DNA of 29,344 nt. It comes from JARRJY01 sp050116415 (GTDB taxonomy: Bacteria > Pseudomonadota > Gammaproteobacteria > UBA6429 > Thiohalophilaceae). The position numbers and the translations under genes were made by a program. Under the pieces are notes generated by a model. It had not been told where the DNA came from, did no database searches, and saw nothing but the letters and a program-made list of their open reading frames with translations. Below are positions 1 to 7,441 of this stretch, piece after piece. Each line of letters opens with the position of its first letter. Position 1 is the stretch's first letter. The stretch is from assembly GCA_050116415.1 (NCBI GenBank), contig JASFOS010000008.1, positions 1 to 29,344 on the forward strand, given 5' to 3'.

Positions 1-34
1 CTTGCAAAGCCTGGGGTACACCGACGAGTTGTAA
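1..34 (+). CDS. era: GTPase Era, C-terminal end only
   Basis: Reading from base 2, the codons give LQSLGYTDEL followed by a TAA stop at 32-34. Era proteins of gammaproteobacteria end in very similar residues (E. coli Era ends in RSLGYVDDL), and era directly precedes recO in many of these genomes. Era is a GTPase that assists 30S ribosome assembly. Only ten codons are present, so the call rests on the C-terminal match plus the neighbouring recO. Confidence 0.75.
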   Translation, partial: LQSLGYTDEL

Positions 35-43
35 ATCCTGATC

Positions 44-751
44 ATGTCTAAAGTAGAGCTTCAGCATGGCTATGTTTTACATGCCCGGCCTTATCGGGAC
101 ACCAGCAGCTTGCTGGAGATTTTCAGCCGTGATTATGGCCGGCAAAGCCTGGTGGCACGTGGTGTGCGTACCAGTAAATCAAAGTTACAGGGTATACTTC
201 AGCCGTTTGTTCCGCTGCTCATCAGTTGGAGTGGCAGGGGTGAGTTGCATACCCTGACCCATGCCGAGCAATCCGGGCGGGCCTTTCACCTGAAAGCAAA
301 TAACCTGATGATTGGCTTTTATCTCAATGAATTGCTCATCCAGTTCATGCATAAAGATGATCCGCACGCGGATCTGTTCCAGCGTTACCAGGAGACGCTG
401 GCCGCGCTGGATGCGGAAAATGATGCAGAGCCATTACTGAGGCTGTTTGAACGGGACTTGCTGGAACAAACCGGCTACGGTTTGATACTTGATTGTGACG
501 TGGAAAGCGGCGAGGCACTTGAAGCGGACAAGCTCTACGCTTATTACCCGGAACGTGGCCCGGTTGCACACACGCTACCCGATGAAAACCTGCTACAAGT
601 ACATGGTAAAACCCTGATGTCGCTGGCCGGGCAGCGTATTGAGGACAAAACCGTTCTGCCAGAAGCCAAGCGGCTAATGCGTTACCTGATTGCCTGGCAT
701 ATGGGCGGGAAACCGCTTAAAACCCGTGAACTCTTCAAACAACAACTCTGA
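44..751 (+). CDS. recO: DNA repair protein RecO
   Basis: The 235-residue product has the usual length of RecO. It opens with the typical N-terminal OB-fold segment (LQHGYVLHARPYRDTSSLLE) and continues into the helical part with family phrases such as FYLNELL (about 92-98) and the FERDLLEQTGYG block (about 134-145). RecO works with RecF and RecR to load RecA on SSB-coated single-stranded DNA during gap repair. The start lies 9 bases after the era stop, and pdxJ follows 51 bases downstream. No strong Shine-Dalgarno sequence precedes the ATG, so translation may depend on ribosomes finishing era. The call is firm on length, sequence and gene order. Confidence 0.95.
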   Translation: MSKVELQHGYVLHARPYRDTSSLLEIFSRDYGRQSLVARGVRTSKSKLQGILQPFVPLLISWSGRGELHTLTHAEQSGRAFHLKANNLMIGFYLNELLIQFMHKDDPHADLFQRYQETLAALDAENDAEPLLRLFERDLLEQTGYGLILDCDVESGEALEADKLYAYYPERGPVAHTLPDENLLQVHGKTLMSLAGQRIEDKTVLPEAKRLMRYLIAWHMGGKPLKTRELFKQQL

Positions 752-760
752 TAGTGTTAC

Positions 761-769
761 TGTTATAAT
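761..769 (+). promoter_or_regulatory. Candidate extended -10 promoter ahead of pdxJ
   Basis: TGTTATAAT matches the extended -10 pattern TGnTATAAT exactly. It lies in the recO-pdxJ gap, 33 bases before the pdxJ ATG. The -35 region is poor, as is usual for extended -10 promoters. It would let pdxJ-acpS be transcribed independently of era-recO. No experimental support is visible. Confidence 0.4.
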
Positions 770-802
770 GATTTTCGCAACTAGCTAGCTGATAATAGAG
801 CG

Positions 803-1543
803 ATGACAAAAGATAATACAATTCTACTAGGTGTTAATATCGATCACGTTGCCACATTACGTCAGGCGCGTGGCACTCTCTATCCTGAACCTGTACAGGC
901 GGCATTACTGGCCGAACAGGCCGGGGCCGATGCGATTACGCTTCATTTACGCGAAGATCGTCGTCATATCCAGGACCGTGATGTCGAAATGTTAATTGGC
1001 ATGTTGCAGAGCCGCATGAACCTGGAAATGGCGGTGACCGACGAAATGCTGGCGATTGCCGAACGCATCAAGCCGGCCGATTGCTGCCTGGTGCCCGAGC
1101 GTCGTGAAGAGCTGACCACTGAAGGTGGACTCGACGTGCTATCACAACAGGCACGGATCAAGGAAGCCTGCCAGCGACTGGCCGAGGCCGGGGTGCGGGT
1201 TTCCCTGTTTATCGATGCCGACCCGGCACAAATCGAAGCTGCCGCCGATTGTGGCGCACCGGTGATCGAGATCCATACCGGGCATTTTGCCGATGCCGAC
1301 TCCCCCCGGGCACGCCAGCAGGAATTGCAGAAAGTGAGTACGGCAGTCGATGCCGGCGTGCAGGCGGGTCTGCAGGTCAATGCGGGACATGGTTTGCATT
1401 ACCATAACGTGACGGATATAGCGGTGATGCCTTCGGTTCGCGAGTTAAATATTGGTCATGCCATTATCGCACGCAGTATTTTCACCGGCCTGGAAGAAGC
1501 GGTAAGAGAAATGAAACGCCTGATGTTATCGGTACGCGGATAA
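803..1543 (+). CDS. pdxJ: Pyridoxine 5'-phosphate synthase PdxJ
   Basis: PdxJ condenses 3-amino-2-oxopropyl phosphate with 1-deoxy-D-xylulose 5-phosphate to make pyridoxine 5'-phosphate, the last ring-forming step of the DXP-dependent vitamin B6 pathway in the cytoplasm. The 246-residue product has the family length and TIM-barrel landmarks: LGVNIDHVATLRQARG near the N-terminus (about 9-24), ITLHLREDRRHIQDRDV (about 45-61), EIHTGHFAD (about 156-164), NAGHGLHYHNV (about 193-203) and ELNIGHAIIARSIF (about 214-227). The recO-pdxJ-acpS order is standard in gammaproteobacteria. The stop overlaps the acpS start by one base, which suggests coupled translation. Confidence 0.97.
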   Translation: MTKDNTILLGVNIDHVATLRQARGTLYPEPVQAALLAEQAGADAITLHLREDRRHIQDRDVEMLIGMLQSRMNLEMAVTDEMLAIAERIKPADCCLVPERREELTTEGGLDVLSQQARIKEACQRLAEAGVRVSLFIDADPAQIEAAADCGAPVIEIHTGHFADADSPRARQQELQKVSTAVDAGVQAGLQVNAGHGLHYHNVTDIAVMPSVRELNIGHAIIARSIFTGLEEAVREMKRLMLSVRG

Positions 1544-1923
1544 TGATCTTTGGTATTGGTACCGATATCGTTCGTATTAAACGCATGGCCGATTCGTTGC
1601 AACGCCATGGCGACAAGTTTGCCGAGCGTATCCTGTCTGCCGAGGAAATGGCAGTATTCCAGAAGTCTGAAAATCGCGCCCATTACCTGGCCAAGCGTTT
1701 TGCCGCCAAGGAAGCGACCTCGAAAGCCATGGGTACCGGGTTTCGCAACGGCCTCTCCCTCAGGCATATTTCGGTGAGCAATGATGATAAGGGCAAGCCG
1801 GTATTGCGCTTTTCAGAGCAAGCCGCGCAGTTTATGCAAGAGCATAATATCGTCGAAAGCCATGTTAGTCTGGCCGATGAAAACGAGTACGCTGTGGCTT
1901 TCGTCACGCTGGTTAAAAAGTGA
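1543..1923 (+). CDS. acpS: Holo-[acyl-carrier-protein] synthase AcpS
   Basis: AcpS transfers the 4'-phosphopantetheine arm of coenzyme A to a serine of apo-acyl carrier protein, activating fatty acid synthesis. The 126-residue length is typical. The N-terminal GIGTDIVRI motif carries the metal-binding Asp8, and FAAKEATSKAMGTG (about 53-66) carries Glu57 and the conserved lysines that bind coenzyme A. The ATG overlaps the last base of pdxJ, so the two genes are almost certainly co-transcribed. A minus-strand gene ends 22 bases downstream, and no convincing terminator separates the two convergent genes. Confidence 0.97.
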   Translation: MIFGIGTDIVRIKRMADSLQRHGDKFAERILSAEEMAVFQKSENRAHYLAKRFAAKEATSKAMGTGFRNGLSLRHISVSNDDKGKPVLRFSEQAAQFMQEHNIVESHVSLADENEYAVAFVTLVKK

Positions 1924-1945
1924 AACGCCTTGCGCCGAGATAAGG

Positions 1946-2299
1946 TTATGGCCAGTCGGTATTCAGGGCGCTGTCGCCGATTTCCAGTAATTGATCTATA
2001 GAGTGGTTAAGTTCAGCGAGTTCCTGTTGCATGTCTGCAAAGGCTTTATTCTGTTTAATCGCATCCTCAAGATTCTTCGCGCTGAGGCGTAATGCGGGCA
2101 CCCCACAATAGGCGGTGGCGCCATGTATTTTATGCGCGTGGTCCCAGAAATCCTGGGCGTTGTTGGCCTGGTAAGCCGTGTTCATCAATTCTTTCAGCTT
2201 GGGGAGCTCGTTGATTAACATGCCAAACAGTTCCCTGGCCAGATCCGCTTTACCCCCGGCTTTTTCGAGGGCTTCTGTCTTGTCGAGGATGTCTTCCAT
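1946..2299 (-). CDS. Stand-alone histidine phosphotransfer (HPt) protein, BarA/GacS-like
   Basis: The 117-residue product is a single HPt domain. The phosphorylatable residue is expected to be His59 in DHAHKIHGATAYCGVPAL, a pattern very close to the C-terminal HPt domain of BarA/GacS hybrid kinases. Helices flank it on both sides and no kinase, receiver or membrane segment is present. HPt proteins relay phosphate from a hybrid kinase receiver domain to a response regulator. The gene faces cysM-rlmD, a neighbourhood where Pseudomonas and E. coli carry barA/gacS, so it may be a detached relay module for a GacA/UvrY-type regulator; that part is inference. It is divergent from cysM across a 96-base gap. 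The fold and His are well supported, the partner is not. Confidence 0.85.
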   Translation of the reverse strand: MEDILDKTEALEKAGGKADLARELFGMLINELPKLKELMNTAYQANNAQDFWDHAHKIHGATAYCGVPALRLSAKNLEDAIKQNKAFADMQQELAELNHSIDQLLEIGDSALNTDWP

Positions 2300-2395
2300 T
2301 TGTTTATTATGTGTATCGTAACTTGTCGTGGTTAAAATATGAACAGCAAAATAGGCTTTAGCTGCATGCTCCGAATGAATTAAACTAGCGTTATT

Positions 2396-3292
2396 ATGAC
2401 ATCAAAATACAAAACAATTGAAGAATTTGTCGGCAACACTCCACTTGTCAGGTTGCAGCGCCTGCCGGGTGAAACCAGCAACACCATCCTGGTAAAACTG
2501 GAAGGCAATAACCCGGCAGGTTCGGTCAAGGATCGCCCCGCCTTGAGCATGATCAAGCATGCCGAAGCTCGTGGTGAAATCAAACCCGGTGACACCCTGA
2601 TCGAGGCGACCAGTGGTAACACCGGCATTGCACTTGCCATGGCTGCCGCCATCAAGGGATACCGCATGGTCCTGATCATGCCAGAACACATGAGCATTGA
2701 ACGCCGCGCCATGATGAAAGCCTTCGGTGCAGAAATCATCCTGGTCACCCAGGAGCAAAGTATGGAAGGCGCGCGCGATCTGGCCAAGGAAATGGAAGCC
2801 CGGGGAGAGGGTATCGTGCTGGATCAGTTCTCCAACCAGGACAATCCTGATGCCCATTATGAAACCACCGGTCCCGAGATATGGCGTGATACGCATGGTG
2901 AAATTACCCACTTTGTCAGTGCCATGGGAACCACCGGTACCATCATGGGGACCTCGCATTATTTAAAAGAACAGAATCCTGCGGTGCAAATCGTTGGTGT
3001 GCAGCCCGCGGAAAATGCCCAGATACCGGGCATTCGTCGCTGGCCAAAAGAGTATTTGCCAGCGATTTTCGATGCCTCGCGGGTTGATATGACCCTGGAT
3101 GTCACCCAGCAGGCGGCGGAAGAAACCACGCGCCAACTGGCGGCGCGGGAAGGTATTTTCTGTGGAATCTCCTCAGGCGGAGCCGTATCTGCTGCGCTGG
3201 AATTGAGCAAGCAAGTTGAGCATGCCGTGATCGTGGCGATTATTTGCGATCGCGGTGATCGTTACTTATCAACGGATGTATTCCCGGCATGA
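2396..3292 (+). CDS. cysM: Cysteine synthase B (O-acetylserine sulfhydrylase B)
   Basis: CysM is a pyridoxal-phosphate enzyme that makes cysteine from O-acetylserine with sulfide or thiosulfate. The 298-residue product is close to the E. coli CysM length. The PLP lysine is Lys45 in NPAGSVKDRP, the phosphate-binding loop is TSGNTGIALA (about 69-78), and the second glycine-rich loop is GTTGTIMGTSHYL. The segment IPGIRRWPKEYLP is characteristic of CysM rather than CysK. It appears to be the first gene of a long operon: the next ORF overlaps its stop by 4 bases. There is no recognisable Shine-Dalgarno sequence in front of the ATG. Confidence 0.96.
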   Translation: MTSKYKTIEEFVGNTPLVRLQRLPGETSNTILVKLEGNNPAGSVKDRPALSMIKHAEARGEIKPGDTLIEATSGNTGIALAMAAAIKGYRMVLIMPEHMSIERRAMMKAFGAEIILVTQEQSMEGARDLAKEMEARGEGIVLDQFSNQDNPDAHYETTGPEIWRDTHGEITHFVSAMGTTGTIMGTSHYLKEQNPAVQIVGVQPAENAQIPGIRRWPKEYLPAIFDASRVDMTLDVTQQAAEETTRQLAAREGIFCGISSGGAVSAALELSKQVEHAVIVAIICDRGDRYLSTDVFPA

Positions 3293-4059
3293 ATCTATTT
3301 GTTTTTGATATTGAAACCATTCCCGACGTGGATGGTGGACGCCGTTTATATAACCTTGACGGGCTGACCGACAAGGAAGTCGCCAACGTCATGTTCCACA
3401 AACGTCGCCAGGAAACCGGCAGCGAGTTTTTAAGGTTACACCTGCAGCGTATTGTTGCCATCTCGGTGGTGTTACGTTCAGCGGATCGTTTCGCGGTCTG
3501 GTCACTGGGCGATGAAGACGCCGCTGAAGCAGAGATCATCAAGCAGTTTTTCAAAAGCATCGAACAACATGTTCCGACTATCGTGTCCTGGAACGGTAAA
3601 GGTTTTGACTTGCCGGTGTTGCATTACCGTTCATTGATTCATGGTATCCAGGCTCCCCGCTACTGGGAGACCGGTGATAATGACCAGAGTTTCAAAGGGA
3701 ATAATTACCTGAGTCGCTATCACCGGCGCCATACTGATCTGATGGATGTGCTGGCCGGCTATGAAATGCGTGCCAACGCGCCGCTGAATGAAGTGGCCAG
3801 CTTGCTGGGTTTTCCCGGGAAAATGGGCATGAGTGGTGCCAGGGTGTGGGACCATTACCTGGCCGGTGACATCAAGGCAATTCGTCACTACTGTGAAACG
3901 GATGTATTGAATACCTACCTGGTTTACCTGCGTTTCGAGTTGATCAATGGCAACCTGACACCTGAAGAATACCAGACCGAATGTCAACGCGTCAGAACCA
4001 GCCTGGCTGCAGAGGATAAACCGCACTTGAATGAATTTCTCAACGCCTGGCAGCGTTAA
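3289..4059 (+). CDS. Predicted 3'-5' exonuclease of the PolB exonuclease type (DNA_pol_B_exo2 family)
   Basis: The 256-residue product is a DEDD-superfamily nuclease without a polymerase domain. Exo I is FDIETIPD with Asp7 and Glu9, Exo II is SWNGKGFDLPVL (about 100-111) with Asp107, and Exo III is YCETDVLNTYL (about 201-211) with Asp205, so all four metal-ligand acids are present. The family is known as 'predicted 3'-5' exonuclease related to the exonuclease domain of PolB' and lies beside cysM and rlmD in many gammaproteobacteria. The substrate is not established; a role in DNA or RNA end processing is inference. The start overlaps cysM by 4 bases (ATGA) and rlmD begins 10 bases after its stop. 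Confidence 0.92.
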   Translation: MNLFVFDIETIPDVDGGRRLYNLDGLTDKEVANVMFHKRRQETGSEFLRLHLQRIVAISVVLRSADRFAVWSLGDEDAAEAEIIKQFFKSIEQHVPTIVSWNGKGFDLPVLHYRSLIHGIQAPRYWETGDNDQSFKGNNYLSRYHRRHTDLMDVLAGYEMRANAPLNEVASLLGFPGKMGMSGARVWDHYLAGDIKAIRHYCETDVLNTYLVYLRFELINGNLTPEEYQTECQRVRTSLAAEDKPHLNEFLNAWQR

Positions 4060-4069
4060 ATAATCTATT

Positions 4070-5395
4070 ATGGCAAGACGTAAGAAAAAACTACCGACCG
4101 AGCCGGTCACGGTGACTATTGATTCGCTGAGCCCTGAAGGGCGTGGTGTGGCGCGTGTCGAAGGTAAAACGACGTTTATCGAAGGTGCTCTACCTGGTGA
4201 AGAAGTCCGTTTTGTGTATGACAACATGCGCGCCAAGTTCGGTGAAGGCCATGTGGTCGAGGTGTTAAAGCCCTCGGCTGATCGTGTTGAGCCTAAATGT
4301 GAACACGCGCATATCTGTGGCGGCTGCAGCCTGCAACACATGGAACCACGGGCACAGATACAACATAAACAGTCTATTTTACTTGATCATTTTCAACATA
4401 TGGCCGGTGTAACCCCCGAAGAGATTCTGCCGCCATTAACCGGGCCGCTGTGGGGCTACCGTAAAAAGGCACGGCTCGGTGTGCGCTACGTACGAAAAAA
4501 ACAACGGGTGCTGGTCGGTTTCCGGGAAAAAGGCAAGTCCTACCTGGCTGATCTGAAACAATGTGAAGTCCTGCATCCCTCGGTAGGTTACTGTCTACAG
4601 GATCTTTCCCACCTGATTGCCAGTCTCGATTGTTACGAGTCGATTGCACAGATCGAAGTGGCAGTGGATGATAGCCATACCGCGATGATTTTCAGGAACC
4701 TGGTCGAGCTCAATGAGCAGGATAAAAACACGTTGATCGCGTTTGCCAGCAGCAAGCAGCTTGATCTTTACTTGCAGCCCAAGGGCCCGGACAGCATAAC
4801 CCTGTTGTACCCTGAGCAATCGGATCTCTGTTATAGCGTCGAGCCCGGGCTCGAAGTGCACTTCAAACCGGCTGATTTCACCCAGGTGAACAGTGAAATC
4901 AATATTAAAATGATTAAACGTGCTATCGAGTTGCTGGAACTCGAGGAAAGTGACCAGCTACTCGAGTTGTTCTGTGGCCTGGGTAATTTTACCTTGCCAT
5001 TGGCAAAACGCGTTGCTTCAGTCGTTGGTGTTGAAGGGGACAAGTCCCTTATCGAGCGTGCCAACCACAACGCCACGTTGAACAATATCAGTAACGTGTC
5101 ATACCATGTAGCCAACCTGATGGAAGACGTGGCCGGCATGCCATGGTTAAAAGGAAACTATAATAAAATACTGATCGATCCACCTCGCAGTGGAGCGATT
5201 GACGTGTTACCGCACATCGCAAAGCTGGGTGCACAACGGTTGCTGTATATCTCCTGTAACCCGGCCACCCTGGCGCGTGATGCAGCTTACCTGGTCAATG
5301 AAACGGATTACAGGTTGGTTAAAGCCGGGGTAATGGACATGTTTCCACACACCGCGCATGTCGAATCCATTGCACTGTTTACCAGGAAGTCGTAG
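4070..5395 (+). CDS. rlmD: 23S rRNA (uracil-5-)-methyltransferase RlmD
   Basis: RlmD methylates U1939 of 23S rRNA using S-adenosylmethionine. The 441-residue protein begins with a basic tail and a TRAM domain (about 10-68). The 4Fe-4S cysteines are Cys77, Cys83 and Cys86 in the CEHAHICGGC segment, with a fourth in DLKQCEVLHP (about 165). The methyltransferase domain has the SAM motif ELFCGLGNFTLPLA, the DPPRSG motif and the catalytic Cys396 in YISCNPATLARD, with the terminal HVESIALF block. In E. coli and Pseudomonas relA follows this gene, but here a CYTH gene starts 6 bases later, which is a departure from the usual order. Confidence 0.97.
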   Translation: MARRKKKLPTEPVTVTIDSLSPEGRGVARVEGKTTFIEGALPGEEVRFVYDNMRAKFGEGHVVEVLKPSADRVEPKCEHAHICGGCSLQHMEPRAQIQHKQSILLDHFQHMAGVTPEEILPPLTGPLWGYRKKARLGVRYVRKKQRVLVGFREKGKSYLADLKQCEVLHPSVGYCLQDLSHLIASLDCYESIAQIEVAVDDSHTAMIFRNLVELNEQDKNTLIAFASSKQLDLYLQPKGPDSITLLYPEQSDLCYSVEPGLEVHFKPADFTQVNSEINIKMIKRAIELLELEESDQLLELFCGLGNFTLPLAKRVASVVGVEGDKSLIERANHNATLNNISNVSYHVANLMEDVAGMPWLKGNYNKILIDPPRSGAIDVLPHIAKLGAQRLLYISCNPATLARDAAYLVNETDYRLVKAGVMDMFPHTAHVESIALFTRKS

Positions 5396-5401
5396 CGCAA
5401 C

Positions 5402-5869
5402 ATGGCAGTCGAAATAGAGCGAAAATTTTTATTGAAAGATGATAGCTGGCGCAGCCAAGCCTCCGCACCGGTGCGCTACCGACAGGGCTATTTAACTGGT
5501 ACTGATAAATCATCGGTACGTGTGCGTATCCAGGGCGAACAGGCCTTCCTGAATATCAAGAGTGCCACGCTGGGTATTCAACGCCAGGAATATGAATATG
5601 CTATCCCTTTACAGGATGCCGAGAAAATACTGGATGAACTGTGTAACAAGCCGTTGATCGAGAAAGACCGTTACTTCGTTGAGCATGGTCATCATACCTG
5701 GGAGATCGATGAGTTTCATGGTGATAACCAGGGCCTGATCGTTGCAGAAGTTGAACTACTGTCCGAGGATGAAAAAATCGACAAACCGAGCTGGGTAGGG
5801 CAGGACGTTTCACATGATACACGCTATTATAATGTTTGCCTGGTAACCCATCCCTACAAGGACTGGTAA
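5402..5869 (+). CDS. Stand-alone CYTH-domain phosphatase
   Basis: The 155-residue product consists of one CYTH (triphosphate tunnel) domain. The diagnostic ExExK motif is present as EIERK (Glu4, Glu6, Lys8), followed by alternating charged strands such as SSVRVRIQGEQAFLNIKS (about 36-53), EIDEFHG and IVAEVELLSEDE, which supply the tunnel lysines, arginines and metal-binding acids. Short bacterial CYTH proteins of this type hydrolyse inorganic triphosphate or related triphosphates; the substrate here is inferred. The gene sits 6 bases after rlmD, and its TAA stop shares one base with the next ATG. It takes the place that relA holds next to rlmD in several relatives. Confidence 0.9.
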   Translation: MAVEIERKFLLKDDSWRSQASAPVRYRQGYLTGTDKSSVRVRIQGEQAFLNIKSATLGIQRQEYEYAIPLQDAEKILDELCNKPLIEKDRYFVEHGHHTWEIDEFHGDNQGLIVAEVELLSEDEKIDKPSWVGQDVSHDTRYYNVCLVTHPYKDW

Positions 5870-6360
5870 TGAGCGATAAGGCGATCCATTTGCATGTCAA
5901 TATCGGTCAACAGACCTTATCTGTCTGGCAGGGTGACCGTTGTATCAAAACCTATGCAATTTCCACGGCCAAAAATGGTCCCGGTGAACGTGTTCATAGC
6001 GAACGCACTCCGCGCGGCCAGCATATCATCCGTGCCAAAATCGGTGAAGGTGCGGATATCAATACCGTGTTTGTCGGCCGCCGTGATACCGGTGAGCGTT
6101 ACTCGCCGGCATTAAGGCAGCAATTCCCGGACAGGGACTGGATTCTCACCCGCATCCTCTGGTTAAGCGGCAGCGAAGTGGGTAAAAACCGCCTTGGCGC
6201 AGTAGACACCATGCGGCGCTATATTTATATTCATGGTTGCCCGGATGAGGATGAAATGGGTGTGCCTGGTTCACATGGTTGTATCAAGATGCGAAACCGT
6301 GATGTCATCGAGCTGTTTGAGCTGGTGGCGCCGGCCACTCCGGTATATATAGAAGAATAA
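5869..6360 (+). CDS. L,D-transpeptidase (YkuD) domain protein without signal peptide
   Basis: I place the start at 5869 (MSDKAIHLHV) rather than the in-frame ATG at 5836, because 5869 gives a one-base stop/start overlap with the CYTH gene and avoids a long overlap. The 163-residue product carries the YkuD catalytic signature: His122 in YIYIHGCP and SHGCIKMRNRD with Cys138. Family members cross-link peptidoglycan through L,D bonds or attach lipoproteins in the periplasm. This protein has no signal peptide, membrane segment or LysM domain, so secretion is not explained. It could act in the cytoplasm on muropeptides, which would fit its position directly before cytosolic NagZ; this is inference. 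The domain call is firm, the role is not. Confidence 0.9.
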   Translation: MSDKAIHLHVNIGQQTLSVWQGDRCIKTYAISTAKNGPGERVHSERTPRGQHIIRAKIGEGADINTVFVGRRDTGERYSPALRQQFPDRDWILTRILWLSGSEVGKNRLGAVDTMRRYIYIHGCPDEDEMGVPGSHGCIKMRNRDVIELFELVAPATPVYIEE

Positions 6361-6377
6361 CGCAACATGGTTGGTTT

Positions 6378-7427
6378 ATGTCATTAGGTCCACTGATGCT
6401 TGACCTGGAAGGGGTTGAGCTTTTGGCAGAAGAAAAAGACATGCTACGGCATCCGCTGGTCGGTGGTGTGATCCTGTTCAGCCGTAATTTTTCATCTGTC
6501 GAACAGCTCGCCAGGCTGGTAAAGGATATCCACGCCGTACGTGAACCACGCCTGTTGATTAGCGTTGACCATGAAGGTGGTCGGGTGCAACGCTTTCGTG
6601 ATGGCTTCAGCCCGCTGCCTGCAGCAGGCCAGTTTGGCAGGATCCATGACAAGGATCCACACAAGGCGCTGATGCTGGCTGAAAAAGCCGGCTGGTTGAT
6701 GGCGGCCGAACTGCGCGCTGTTGATATCGATTTCAGCTTTGCACCGGTGCTCGATGTCGATGCGGGTATCAGCGAAGTGATTGGGGATCGTGCCTTCCAC
6801 CGGGACGAGAAAATCATCGTTGAACTGGCGCATGCCTATATGAAAGGGATGAACCACGCCGGCATGTCTGCCACCGGCAAGCACTTTCCCGGCCACGGCC
6901 ATGTGGCTGCCGATTCTCACGTGGCCATCCCGGTTGATGAGCGTGACTATAACGACATCTACGCCCACGACATCATTCCCTTCAAACGTATGATTCATCA
7001 TGGTTTGGCGGCAATCATGCCGGCGCACGTGATTTATTCGCATGTGGACAAGCGGCCTGCCGGTTTCTCGAAAATCTGGTTGCAGGATATTCTACGCCAG
7101 CGGCTGGGGTTCCAGGGAGTGATTTTCAGTGATGACCTGGATATGAAAGGCGCAAGCGTGGCAGGGGACAGTTACAGCGAACGCGCTGTTGCTGCGCTGG
7201 AGGCCGGGTGTGATATGGTGCTGGTATGCAATAATCGCCAGGCGGCTCTCGAGGTGCTGGAGAACCTGCCAGATAGCAACGACCCGGTGGCACATTTGCG
7301 CCTGGCCCGCATGCACGGTCGTAATCATTTTAACATGCAGGAACTGCATGCCACGCGAGAATGGAAACAGGCTACCGAATTATTACGCAAGTACCAGGAC
7401 GATCCCACCCTGGAACTGGAATTATAG
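6378..7427 (+). CDS. nagZ: Beta-N-acetylglucosaminidase NagZ
   Basis: NagZ is a cytosolic glycoside hydrolase family 3 enzyme that removes N-acetylglucosamine from anhydro-muropeptides during peptidoglycan recycling. The 349-residue product carries the signature KHFPGHGHVAADSH (about 168-181), in which His181 is the expected acid/base, and FSDDLDMKGA with Asp252 as the expected nucleophile. VDHEGGRVQRFRDGF (about 57-71) is another family block. It has no signal peptide, as expected. It begins 17 bases after the YkuD gene and ends 14 bases before the MscS-type gene. In Pseudomonas nagZ is also next to the methylthioinosine phosphorylase gene, which here lies two genes downstream. Confidence 0.96.
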   Translation: MSLGPLMLDLEGVELLAEEKDMLRHPLVGGVILFSRNFSSVEQLARLVKDIHAVREPRLLISVDHEGGRVQRFRDGFSPLPAAGQFGRIHDKDPHKALMLAEKAGWLMAAELRAVDIDFSFAPVLDVDAGISEVIGDRAFHRDEKIIVELAHAYMKGMNHAGMSATGKHFPGHGHVAADSHVAIPVDERDYNDIYAHDIIPFKRMIHHGLAAIMPAHVIYSHVDKRPAGFSKIWLQDILRQRLGFQGVIFSDDLDMKGASVAGDSYSERAVAALEAGCDMVLVCNNRQAALEVLENLPDSNDPVAHLRLARMHGRNHFNMQELHATREWKQATELLRKYQDDPTLELEL

Positions 7428-7441
7428 GATTCAGGTGAACA

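Noticed and set aside
964..1380. A 138-codon minus-strand ORF inside pdxJ.
   Set aside because: It is fully antisense to a highly conserved enzyme gene, has no ribosome-binding site and gives a low-complexity Ser/Ala/Arg sequence. It is a shadow.
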